64,000 nucleotides of DNA from Taxawa tesnikishii (nom. ined.) (Eukaryota; Ascomycota; Dothideomycetes; Dothideales). The notes under the pieces are model-generated. The model saw nothing but the letters and a program-made list of their open reading frames with translations, searched no databases and had not been told where the DNA came from. Positions 23,500 through 34,050 of this stretch are shown here, piece after piece. The stretch covers positions 937,501 to 1,001,500 of the forward strand of contig JAPDRO010000007.1 of assembly GCA_030247885.1 (NCBI GenBank), in the 5' to 3' direction. Each line of letters begins with the position of its first letter. Positions within the stretch are counted from its first letter, which is position 1. The position numbers and the translations under genes are program-made.

Positions 23500-23979
23500 T
23501 GTCACCAGATTGCGCGTTTTCCCAAGCACAGCATCCCCACCAGACGCCGGAGTCAAGTTGATTTTCCTCGCCACCTGACTCGCCGTTCCTCCTCTCGCGG
23601 GGTTAGCGCCGCCGAGATTTTGTGCGTCAAGCTAGCCTGCTTGCGGTGCAGTGCAGGGCCAGAGTACACAAACGTTTATACTGACAACTAAATTCAATCC
23701 ACGAACTCATCTGAACAACCATGTAGTTCGTACCGAAACAGCAAGTCAAGAGCAGTCGTCTTTGTACAATGACTATAGCCACCACCTGCGCCTCTGATAA
23801 GAACGCTGCATAGGGTATCATCAAACAAAAAAAAAAAAGAACGTTGGCAGAAGAAATGCCCCAGAAGCCATCTTACTCCAGTCAAATGCCCGCAATATGC
23901 AAATGTAACGTCGTGATCCATCGTTGCATATGGCTTAATCCAACGCTTTCATCGCCATCTGCTTAGTCGTGGTTCCCCT
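23500..23979. other. Intergenic between Zn2Cys6 promoter and frq 3' end
   Basis: Contains a run of about 12 A at 23827-23838. No gene recognised. Confidence 0.4.
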
Positions 23980-26900
23980 TTAACAGCCATTATCACTCGT
24001 TCTCGCTCTCTTCAGACTCGGCGTCTTGGGCGCGCCAGACGACGCCTGCGCCTCTCTGTACTGTTTGCGCGCCTTCTCATATTCCTTGTCCCCAACTCCA
24101 GACGCAGGACTGGCAAATCCGCTACCTCCACCAGCAGTGGCGGCAGAGCTGCCGGCCGGAATTTCCTCTGCGAGTCGCTCCGCCATGTTCGCGTCGTATT
24201 CTCGCTCTTGAGCCATGATGGTCTGTGGATCGATCTTGCGCGCAGGTGCGAGGAAGTCGACCGAACCGTCGTCTGAGTCTTCATCATATTCTTCGGATTC
24301 ATCGTCCGACTCGTCACTACTCGCATACGCCATATCCATGGTCTGAGGCGCTGCGGATGGTGGAGGTGCGTCGTCGTCGAAGGCTGGCAGGATAGACATT
24401 TCGCTAGCGGCGTCGGAGTCGTCATCCTCACACGAAGAGTCCTCATCGAGCGCCATGTACATGGACGCAGGAGGAAGTTCTGATGGTGGGAGATCTTCAC
24501 GGAGCAACGACAAGACCTCCTTGTGGAACGCCGAGCGAGCCATGCGGCTTGATCCCGTCTCGCGAAGGATGCTGGCGAGCCTGTTCGGGTACTGAACTGG
24601 CATGTCACGTCGGACAGTCTCTGGAGCGGTTTCGTTGTCCAGACGAGCGTGGCGGCTTTGTACCTTGATAGCGAAGTTATCTGCAGGATAGACGCCGCCA
24701 ACACCAGAGACTTCCAGTTTACGGAAGTCGGCGCCCTGGCTGGTGCTGCTGCTGGACGACAGAGGCGTCTGTGCTGGGAACGTCACTTCCATGGAGGCCG
24801 GGATGGGATTGTCGTCAAGATCCATGGGTTCAGGAAAGTCCTCTACTTGGGCCAGGGGTCCGCGCTTCTCACTGCTACCTAAGCTAGCTGGCGCTGGCGG
24901 TCCGGCAATGCCGACAGGCTGCGATGAGATGCTATTGTATATGATTGGATCAGACAGCATCGTTGTCTGAGTCTTGCTGTCCCCACTCAGGTCTATGCAG
25001 AACCGAGCATTATTATAGAAGATGATAGGTCCGTCGTCGCGCTTCTTGCTGCGCTTGGTGGTGGCTGTTCGAATGCCCGAGCTGGTCATTCCAGAAGACT
25101 CGTTCGCAGGAGCTCCCCAGCGAACGGAGACTCGGTGTCTTCTTCTTCAGCCGACGAAGAATCGCTGTCCTCGGTGCTGCTGCGATGGTAAAACATTGGT
25201 GTGTAAAGAAACTTGTTGTCCGGCTTGTCCGACAGATTGCACTTCTGGCCTGCCGCTCGGTGCTCACTAAGCGCGCCTTTACTGCTGTGGGATCTCTTCA
25301 TACGCTTGCGAGGACTACTGCTGTCCGTACGTTTGCCATGTTCCGCAGGGGTATCAGCACCGTCGTCGCTCTGCCGTGTCAAGTCTTTGCCACCTTTCCA
25401 TCGCACTTTGCGGCCATCCTGGGACATTTCAATCTTAGAGCTGTAGTCAGACAGGGCTTTTTCACAAAATCGCCGGTGACATTGAGGGTATGCAGCTGCG
25501 CCATGTTCGCTAGTAAGTTGAGGTAGATCCAGCCATGACCGTCTTCCTGTTTCTCCATGGTTAAAAAATCCGGCGGCGAGAATCCCAGGTTTTGGATGTA
25601 CTGCATGTTCTCCGCGGGGATCTGCGCTCGTTGAGGGTCCAAATCCAAAGGACGTGTGGGTCGCTGTTCGGGATAATGATGTTCAGGGCTTTCATTAGCG
25701 AAATCCTGCTGATCGACCTTGTTCCTCAGGTTGGTGCCTTGAATCGATTCAGTACCAGTTACCATCTCTTTGCCTTCTTTGTTCGGGTCGAGCGGATCTT
25801 CCGTCTCTTTGTTCATGATCCGAGCCTCTCTGAGGCCTTCACTACCTGCCCGCTGCCCACGCGCCTCGATCTCTGACCTGTCGGCCTTTGCAGCGTTCTG
25901 CGAAACTTCTTGTTGTTGTAACGTTTGCTGATCGTTCGCGGTGGCAGCGCCTTTGCCAGCAAAGATGGCCTCCAATCTTCGAACAATGTGTTTCTTTTTG
26001 TCCTTTTCAGACATAACAGCAGGATTTTTACTGGGAAGGAGACCCTCTGGGATATCATGCAGGTAGGACTGGATGTTCTGTTGACGGGATGCTGCCGACT
26101 GGGCGAACCCTTGGCTACGTCCACCACCAGATTCAGACTGGGCAGAAGATGCTCCATTGCCAGATGCGGACACATAGGCCGAGTCGGCAACCCCTTGGGA
26201 CGATGCAGTCTTCTGGGTGGTGAGAGTCGGCAAAACGCGCTCATACGCGTTTGCTGGAGATTCATCAGGGGCGTGACTGAGCCCAAGTGCAAACTTGCGG
26301 AGCATGTCCTCCAACTCTCTCTTCTTCTCGGGTTTCAGTCCATGGACGCGTACTTCGAAGAGTTTCTCATCTTTGAGGTGGCCGTCATGTAGTTTCTCGT
26401 ACTTCTTCAGTCGTCTCTTGAGTTTTTGTTTTCGATCGTCAGATCGTCGATGACGCTGCGGAAGTCGTCGCTGTTGCTTCCGTCCGTTCCTATGTTAAGG
26501 AGGCCAGCTCTTTGTGGAAGCGACCCTGCTGATGCGGCAGCAAGCAAGAGATTGTTTCGATTCAATTGCCCGTCTGGGGGCGTTGTTTCGGAGGATGAAG
26601 AATTCTGGAGGAAGAATGGAGGGGATGCTGCAATCGTCAGCACGCCAGACCTATATATTGCGCATGCACGTGCATCACTCACTGTCGACGAAGCCTGTGC
26701 TGCTCTGGGAGACTTCGTTGTTGGATTTTTCGAACCACTTGTCTGCGTTGCTGCTCTCTCCGGAATCGTCTTTGCCGAGTGCGGGTTTGAGACTTGAAGG
26801 CGAGCTTCCGTCGCTCCGTGCTTCCTGCTTAGGTGACGGGTTGGTGTTCTTGCTGTCGAATCTCTTCGACATGGCTGGCCTCGGAGAATGCAGCAACGAC

Positions 26901-27004
26901 ACAGACATGCGGGCCGGAGGTCGTCGAGGATGAGGCGGCCGCAGCTGCTCGGTGGCACCGACGTCCATCTTGGGAGGAGAAGGAGAATATGTTGTCGGCG
27001 TCAT
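23980..27004 (-). CDS. frq: Circadian clock protein FREQUENCY
   Basis: The negative element of the fungal circadian clock; in Neurospora it d imerises, binds FRH and casein kinase 1, and inhibits the White Collar complex. Exon 1 (26683-27004) and exon 2 (23980-26627) are joined by a 55-bp intron. Recognised blocks in order: HPRRPPARMSVSLLHSP, SGESSNADKWFEKSNN, PPFFLQNSSSSET, DGSNSDDFRSVIDDLTIENK followed by the coiled coil (KLKRRLKKYEKL), GWIYLNLLANMAQLHTLNVT, SQDGRKVRWKGG, PIIFYNNARFCIDLSGD and an acidic region (DESDDESEEYDEDSDDGS). Three short homopolymers (26423-26427, 25458-25462, 25115-25118) each lack one base. With them restored the protein is 990 aa, almost the Neurospora length of 989. 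The upstream region is long and gene-free, as expected for a clock promoter. Confidence 0.93.
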
Positions 27005-29975
27005 GTGGTTGGTATAGGTCGATTCGGGATACTGGTCTATCCGGGAACAGTCACGGAACCAGTTCCGGTGTGTCTGGCGGGGTTAAGAAGTGCTTTTGGG
27101 TCAGAAAGTGGGCTCTTCGGAGAAGTTGGAGCGCTGTGCTCTCTTGTTCAATCAAGGCGGATGTTGCTGATAGAATAGGGAAGCGGAGTAGATGGGAGTG
27201 GGTGAGGAGGGGGTTGCGAGTAGCCAGGACGAGTAGGTCAGATGCGGCACTACAGCGTTGGTGTGGCAGGTGTCAGAATCGATAGACGGGATGCTTGAGG
27301 AGAGATGGCGAGCGTCCGGCATGTCAGGAAGAGCATCGCCCTACACGGGGCCAATCGAAGCACGCATGGGGCTGGACGACCGTGGGACCTTTCTAGTCCG
27401 TGGATGAGGGTAAGGCTAGAGCTTGTGAAGCACGCAGGAACTTGTGAGGGTTTCGATGCGTGGTGTAAAGACCGATGCAGATGGGAAAGAAGCTTGCAGG
27501 GGCAGGCACAAAGCGCGGTCAGCGGCCGATTCAGATGGCAATGGCCTCGCGGAGTCGGTCCACGGCGCCATTGTATGGGTGATTTTTGCGCGGTGGACTT
27601 CCCGCGATCTCGACGACTGTCCTTGCGGTCGTGAAGATCGGGTGCACTGAGACTGACGACATGTGCGACGCCAAAGGCTAGAACAGTCGCGGACAGTGCC
27701 GAGAACGTTCAGACCACCGCAGGACCAACCGAACAAGCACCCCAAATCGAAGATGCAAATCACTCCCGCCGCCATTTTTGTGTGTATTTATTGCTACCCA
27801 AAACGACAGCGGTCGTATGATTTGATGCATTGGTGCCGCCGCCCTCGGGTCTAATGCAGTGCGCCGCAGTGCTTGGACCGCGTTGTGTGTATATGTGAAG
27901 CACACAGCGGCAGCAAACGCACCCAATGCTTTCTTTCAGGCGCGGCGGAGTTGAACACCGTCGTGGTGGCGACCGAGCAGGTCACAGTCGAGACTAGCAA
28001 ACGGTGCGTACCGGTCGACGCTCTCTTTGCGCTCGGGCGGTGGTGGACGGTGTGTGTTGTGGCACGACGCATAACAACTAACCATCAAGCGCTCCGAGCC
28101 GCGTCGCTAAGCAGCCTACAAGTCCAGACCCGCATCCTCAGGAGTAATGGCGTTTTCCCGCACTTGCAGGGGTTTCACATGGCATTCAAATCGTAATTCT
28201 CGTAGCCGATTCGATTGGCAAATCGGAGATTGTGGCAGCCACATCGTCGATCACGCGTTGCTTCTATACTCAGCAATGCGTGAGGCTCTGCGGCAACTAG
28301 CCGGGTCGGAAAGAGCAAAAGACCCTGCTGACGCTCATTTGGCTTCGACGTCGATCCTGGCCGATTCGACGTCGATGCAGAGCTTCGTTCTGATGCTCAG
28401 GGGCCAACTCCGGACTGCCCTCAGCCACAGACGCAAAGCTACTCCTCACGGACGTTGCACTAACCGTGTAGAATATGATTTGCGGACACTGTGCTCCTGT
28501 CGATGAGCTCGTTCGATGCGGGTAAGACGGCGCCGGCGTCCCAAGGGAAACCCCCATGAATCCGCAAGGGAACCTCTTGCAAGATCCAGGTGGGTTGATG
28601 GCAGCATGTCCACTTTGATATGCATACCATGGAACTGCTGTGTAATCTTCGTCTTCAAGAACGCCTTGAGAGACACCGATGTGTTGGCGATCGACCTGAA
28701 GGCATACAACCGTCCCAATCGTTCTACGGTATCCCCAACTCAAACCGCAGGAGGAGGCCTCACGCGCATAACAGATTGAATATCGGTACATGGTTGCTCT
28801 ACCTGCCATGCTGTGAGTTTACGAGGCTCGATTCGATCATCAGGGTCAGTCCGGAGCCGAAACTCCTACACACCAACTAACCAACCCGGTGCTGGAGGGC
28901 AGATCTACATCCATTGCTCTCTGCCCTGCATCACGGTGATCGTCCCGGCCATCACCAGTGCTATCTCTGCTCGTTCCACACATTCTATGTGTCCACTCCG
29001 TCAACCAAGTTCCACTCAAGAGTATTGATGACTACCCATGGACCAAACAGCAAGACTCGCTTGTCGTCGGGCTCGTTCTGACCTTAGCGATCATGCATAG
29101 TACCTAGACATGGGAGTCCTCCCACACAACAAGAACCGGTCAGCTTGTTCGACGTCAGTTGATGCACGAGCCATCGGACCTTACGTTCAATCTGCCCATC
29201 GGAAACTGGGAAGCAGCTCTGCAGACACATGGCTGTTTCGGAGCGAGATCAACGATACACGACAAGGTCAGTCTGTCAATTTGCTGTCTTATGTGTTGCC
29301 GGATGACCCCGTATTACATGTTAGTATCCTTGATAGGCCGTTCGCTCAACAGTTAGCTGCTTGTTTCATCTCCGCTGCGGCCTCACATGCGGGTACAAGA
29401 CAGAGCTGGATGCTCGATAGTTGGCGCTTGTAGACTGCTCCGCTTTGGATGGTCTACTGAATACGGATGCCTGCTTGAGTTTCGAGCTGCACCGAGAACG
29501 TGGAACGATCTTTCGTTCCTGACAGGTCGTGTACACAACAGGTGAGACGTCACGATCCGGCACTATCGGACAGAACCTGTATCATGACATAGTATGGACT
29601 TGACAGTATCTCGAGGAAATTGAGATGCTGGACTGCTTGCTCTTGTCTACACAACCACTGCCGCTTTTTTCCGGATCAACACTTTTGCAGCAGCACTGAC
29701 AACTGTAAGCGTGTAGCGTCGTATGTCGTCTGCGGTCATTGTTCGCTGCCTCCAGACGAGCAGTGCGGGTATGGCATCTATGTACCAAGTGATGCACGGT
29801 CCCCCACTACGACGCCAGTTCATCGGTCGATTGCATTACACTTACCTGAACACTAGCGGAACACTTCACACCTGCTCGGCCCTGTGATATCTACAACGGA
29901 TGCAGACTCCTCCGCTATAAGCAGGCTAGTACTACAAGGCTGCACGTTTCATAACCCCGCCAAACATAAGCCTAG
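27005..29975. other. Long gene-poor region upstream of frq
   Basis: About 3 kb with no recognisable gene. It must hold the frq promoter and leader. GATC-containing motifs at about 27605 and 27640 could be light-responsive sites, but this is only a guess. Short frames at 28446-28718 (minus) and 28900-29100 (plus) read as plausible peptides, without any family match. Confidence 0.4.
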
Positions 29976-30060
29976 CACGTTCGACCATAGGCGGCTGCAA
30001 GCAGAGGATCCTGTCTTGTCGGCACTACAACAGGTGATCATGTGAGAATCCAAGATGTTG
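29976..30060 (+). pseudogene. 5S rRNA relic with internal deletion
   Basis: Contains CGACCATAGG, then 14 nt, then GGATCCTGTC: the same words and spacing as the 5' half of fungal 5S rRNA (CGACCATAGG, 14 nt, GGATCCCGTC). About 20 nt further on, GGTGATCATGTGAGAATCC and ATGTTG resemble the 3' half (GGTGACCACCAGCGAATCC, TGTTG). Some 40-45 nt of the middle are missing. Dispersed 5S genes and pseudogenes are normal in Pezizomycotina. Confidence 0.45.
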
Positions 30061-31338
30061 AACGCCTTTGTTCACCTGTTCCTCTTTTTGCCCGCATGTT
30101 GGTCCTACCCTAGCAGCCCTCGGCAATTCATCTCAGTTCCGCTACGAACGCTCCGGTCAGATGCAACCACGCTAACGCGGATGATGTTAACGATGGAAAT
30201 TCCAGTGAAGAAGCACGAATGGCGCTAAAGAAAAGAAGTGGCAGCAGGTGGCGCCAATATCATAAGATAGGAGGTAGTCGTGCCCTGCTAGCGGTTGGGT
30301 GTCCGGGCATGTTGAGCGTAGAGGAAGGCCGCAAAAGGAAGAGAAACACCTTGTTCTCCGCTGGGCAACAACAACCTTTGGTTCGCTGACGCAATGCAGC
30401 TGTTCGGCGCAGACGGTGCATGCAGAGGTTCCGGACCACAAAACACGCACGGATTGCAACCTGTGCTCATTTACGGCCGTGTAGTCGTGTTTGGTTCCTA
30501 ACTCCGGTCATGCGTAGTGACGGCGTAGAAATTCCTCTGCCTTTTCATGAAGATATCTCGCGTCGTATACAGCTGGCTCAGCAGACTCGTCGATGCAAGA
30601 ATCTGATGGACCGCCTCGCAGGCAGGGCTCGCAACCTGTGCTGTACAATACCTTTGTCGGCTCCCAACGGTTCGTTGGTTTTTGTACCCCCTCCGCTAGG
30701 ACACAATCTGTGCTAGGGAAGGCAACGAGGTGATCAGAGCGGCAGAATATATGGCGCCCCCAACCTTAGGGTTAGGGGAACTAGGGCTGATAACCCTAAC
30801 CCTAATAGTTTGCAATATTAAACCCCTAACCCTAAGCCGAATTTGTTATGTGTGCATTTCTGTGCAGTTCTGTTTCAAAAAGCGTGTCTTGTAAAAGGCA
30901 TCCGGACGTTGTTTTCATTGTGTGAGCGACGTCCTCTCAAGTTCATGGTGTCCTCTTGTTCCGTTGGAGCACTAATAGCTCTGCGAAGAGATGTCTGGCG
31001 TGTCAACCGAAGTTCTGCCTCCTGACTCAAGTTGCACAGCCTGCTTTTTCTATACTATGCGGTTTTTTCCTATTGAGTTTACTGAAACCTTTTTCCTGGC
31101 CGGGGAGATCTGGGCTGTTGCCAAGAGTGTGTGGGATCCTTTTCGCTAGTAAGTTGCACATCGTGTCTAGGCGGTTCGTTGAGTTAATGATGCTCGAGCT
31201 ATCTAGGCCGCTTGACGCTTTGAACACGATTCATATCGACAGGATTTCCAGACGAACGCTTCACACCAGGCGTCTTTCTCACTTCAATAGTATAGTATAT
31301 ACATCCAAACCACAACCTTTAAGAGACATCCCGTTCTG
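30061..31338. other. Gene-poor region between 5S relic and tRNA-Ala
   Basis: No protein gene recognised. It holds the telomere-like repeat blocks (listed separately) and the upstream flank of the tRNA gene. Confidence 0.4.
30766..30835. repeat. Interstitial telomere-like repeats, opposed orientation
   Basis: Three 12-mers of two telomeric units each: TTAGGGTTAGGG at 30766-30777, CCCTAACCCTAA at 30794-30805 and again at 30824-30835. The first two face each other, like a very short telomere-telomere junction, and could form a hairpin. They may instead be binding sites for Tbf1/Teb1-type Myb factors (telobox). Confidence 0.85.
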
Positions 31339-31479
31339 GGGCTAATGGCGCAGTGGGTTCGTTTATGGTCTGGAATGTCTTTGAGTTACATGTACTAACA
31401 TCTCAATAGTAGCGCGTCCGCTTTGCATTGAGAGTCAATCGTGTGCGGAAGGTCTAGGGTTCGATCCCCTATTAGTCCA
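31339..31479 (+). tRNA. tRNA-Ala (UGC) with two introns, one in the D-loop
   Basis: Cloverleaf read from sequence. Acceptor stem GGGCTAA (31339-31345) pairs with TTAGTCC (31472-31478) and includes the G3:U70 wobble, the alanine identity element; discriminator A at 31479. D-stem GCGC at 31348-31351 pairs with GCGC at 31412-31415. Anticodon stem TCCGC (31417-31421) pairs with GCGGA (31445-31449); anticodon TGC is 31424-31426. T-arm TAGGG/CCCTA encloses loop TTCGATC. A 16-nt canonical intron (31428-31443) follows position 37. A second, 53-nt insert (31357-31409) splits the D-loop AGTGG/TA. It starts GTTCGT, has TACTAAC at 31393-31399 and ends ATAG. Without both, the D-arm is GCGCAGTGGTAGCGC, a textbook sequence. 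A and B boxes are present. Confidence 0.9.
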
Positions 31480-31481
31480 CA

Positions 31482-31486
31482 TTTTT
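31482..31486 (+). terminator. Pol III terminator of tRNA-Ala
   Basis: TTTTT two bases after the discriminator. Confidence 0.8.
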
Positions 31487-31937
31487 GGTCTCTGGACAAC
31501 AAGACTCATAGGCATCTAGCGTCCTTTGCTCCTGCAAGGCTGCCAGCATAAACCGTGACAGATCAAGGAAAGACAGCTCGAGTGCACAAAGTCATTCGAG
31601 TCGTGGTAGGTTCCGGGAGGTCAGCAGATCTCGGCCAACGCTCGGCCAACCTCCTCTTCCGCTTTCTTTCTCTTTGTCCGGCTTCGGCAACGTCCACATG
31701 CTATCTATGGCTGCAGTTATCCATAGATCGAATGCATGCAAGATAATCCGCCGTGATAGCTACTCGGGCTTGCCCGCACCTTTGTCAAGTACAAGATAAC
31801 CAGCCTTGGCGCCGACTGCTTCAGAATCACTGCGACATTGTGTCCGCTCTATTCAACTTCGGAGGTCATGTCATCACGGCCGCCAAAGCACTAGATACCT
31901 TGAGCAAACCAAGTGCACACCGCAAGGCTGGTACAAC
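31487..31937. other. Intergenic, MFS promoter
   Basis: No gene recognised. Confidence 0.4.
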
Positions 31938-33696
31938 ATGACCACGTCAAGAAGCCTGAAAGACTACCTCCGCCCCGGAGAGGGAGCGCCGGGCGAGAGG
32001 AAGCTTGTCCAGAAGCTGGACTTCTTCATCTTGACCTTTTGCTGTCTGATGTACTTCTTGAATTACGTAGGTCTGAACCGAGAGCATAGTTCGAGCCTGC
32101 ATTGATGTCGAAGCGCAGCTCGACAGAAGCAACCTCACCAATGCATATGTATCAGGCATGAAAGAGGATCTCGACTTCAAGGGCAATCAGCTGACACAGA
32201 TCAACACTGTTTTTACCTGCGGTAATGATGAGATGTGAGACTGGGCAGCAGAGCTGTAGCTAATTGCTCCAGGCTATGTCATCGGACAGATTCCGAGCAA
32301 CATCGCTCTCTACTACATCAAACCACGGATCTTCTTCCCTTCCATGATGGTGGTCTGGGGAGCATTGACTATGGTCACTGCTGCTACGCACAACCCACAA
32401 TCCATCATGGCGATTCGGTTTTTCAGGCTCTGGCCGAGTCGAGTACTTTCGTGGGCACGCATTACATTCTTGGCTCCTGGTAAGTGTGCCGTGGGATACT
32501 GTCACAATGTTCCTTTCTAACTTCTACCACCAGGTACACGGAACGTGAGCTTGGCAAGCGTAGCGGTATCTTCACGGCTAGTGGACTGGCAGGCACGATG
32601 ATTGGAGGGTTCATCCAGACTGGCATACACTCCTCGATGGACGGACTGAAGGGACTGGCGGGCTGGCGATGGCTCTTTGTACGTTCCAATCATGCTTCTC
32701 ATCGTGGTTTGCCAGACAAGCTGTGCGAGAAGCCGTCGGTCATTAAGCCGACAGCCTGTTCAAGACACTGCCTCGTCATCTTCCATACTGATCCAGGCAG
32801 ATCATCGACGGACTCCTCTGTATACCGGTCGCCCTGTACGGTTACCTTCTCTTCCCCAACACGCCCCGGACCACCAACGCGCCCTATCTCTCCGCCGCAG
32901 AGCGCAGACTCGCCGTTTCCCGTGTGCCAGAGCACCCCGAACGCGCGGTCTTCAACCTCGCGTTCGCCAAGCGAGTATTCACGTCCTGGTACTGGTACGG
33001 CTTTGTGATGCTGTGGGTCATCGCAGGAGAGACGGAGTCCTTCTCATCGAACTCGCTGCTCGCCCTTTACATGAAGGCGCACACGGAGCGCCGTTACACG
33101 GTCACGCAGCTCAACAATTGGCCCACCGGTGTGCCCGCCGTGGGTATCGTGTCGACGCTCTTCTGGGCCACTCTCACGGATTTCCTGGGCGGCAAAAGGT
33201 ACCTCGTCGGATATTGGATCGGCATTACGGGCATTGTGACGTCCGCTATGATCCTGGCGCCGAGTGCCACGACTGCATCGACGTTTGCGGCATATTACTG
33301 GGCCGGCGCCGTGTACGCTTGTAAGTCCTTCATTAGCTCTTGCTCGGCGATGCAGTCGAACTGACTCTCTATACAGGTCAAGCGACCTTCTTCGCATGGG
33401 CAAATGATGCTCTACGATATGAGGAGGACAGTCTTCGAGCCGTGGTCATCGCGAGCATGAACGCTTTCAGCAATGCTACCAACGCTTGGTGGAGTATCAT
33501 CTTTTACTCCGCGAACTTTGCACCGAGGTTCACGCGTGGTATGTGGGCAATGATAGGCTGTTCGATCGCAATGGCCCTCTGGACGGCCGGCTTGACGTAT
33601 ATGGTTTCGCGGACGGAGAAGAAAAGGGAGCAGCTGGCGGTTGAAGAAGTGGTCGTGGAGGATGGATCGAAGGAGAAAACAAAGCCGATGCGGTAG
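31938..33696 (+). CDS. MFS transporter, allantoate/pantothenate permease type
   Basis: A plasma-membrane proton symporter of the anion:cation symporter (Dal5/Fen2-like) group. Six exons (31938-32066, 32119-32221, 32273-32479, 32534-32678, 32801-33320, 33377-33696) give about 474 aa. Family features: KLDFFILTFCCLMYFLNYLDRSN (TM1 and the following motif), NAYVSGMKEDL, QIPSNIALYYIKPR, TYILGSWYTERELGKRSGIF-like segment (HYILGSWYTERELGKRSG), LPNTP-type loop (LLFPNTPRTT), and WANDALRYEEDSLRAVVIASMN near TM11. About 12 spans are expected. In exon 3 the frame breaks at TTTTT 32419-32423, just before QALAESSTFVG; one added T restores it. The substrate is a small carboxylate or amide vitamin, not determinable here. 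Confidence 0.92.
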
Positions 33697-34050
33697 ATCT
33701 GATTGGATGGTTTGTGATTACATGGTCATACCTGTTCATGTGTATTCAGACGTTGCAGTAGTCCTGGTAATGCTCTTCGTCAAAAGCGTCAAGGCGTAGG
33801 AATGATGACCGGTAACTCCTGGGTTCATCAGGCTCTTTTTCAACTAATGTACAACCTACTCTATGTAATCCTGAGTCTGGTACCCGCGTTTTTCTTATGT
33901 ATAGGCGGACAAAGAGTACATGCCATCCATAGTGCCTGAATGTTTCCATGATTGGTATAGCCGTGCGCACGGGCTGCGAATGAAAGACTTCATTTTCTAT
34001 ATACTCTCCACCATTCCTAGACCAGTAATTCGAATACCTTTCCGAAACCC
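33697..34050. other. Intergenic, no gene recognised
   Basis: MFS 3' flank and DPH7 promoter. Nothing else seen. Confidence 0.4.

Noticed and set aside
23980-27004. frq as a pseudogene because of three frame breaks
   Set aside because: All three are one-base losses in short homopolymers, the same pattern as in many other conserved genes here, and the restored length is normal.
28446-29100. Short peptide-like frames upstream of frq as exons of a gene
   Set aside because: No consistent splice pattern or family match could be found; left as non-coding.
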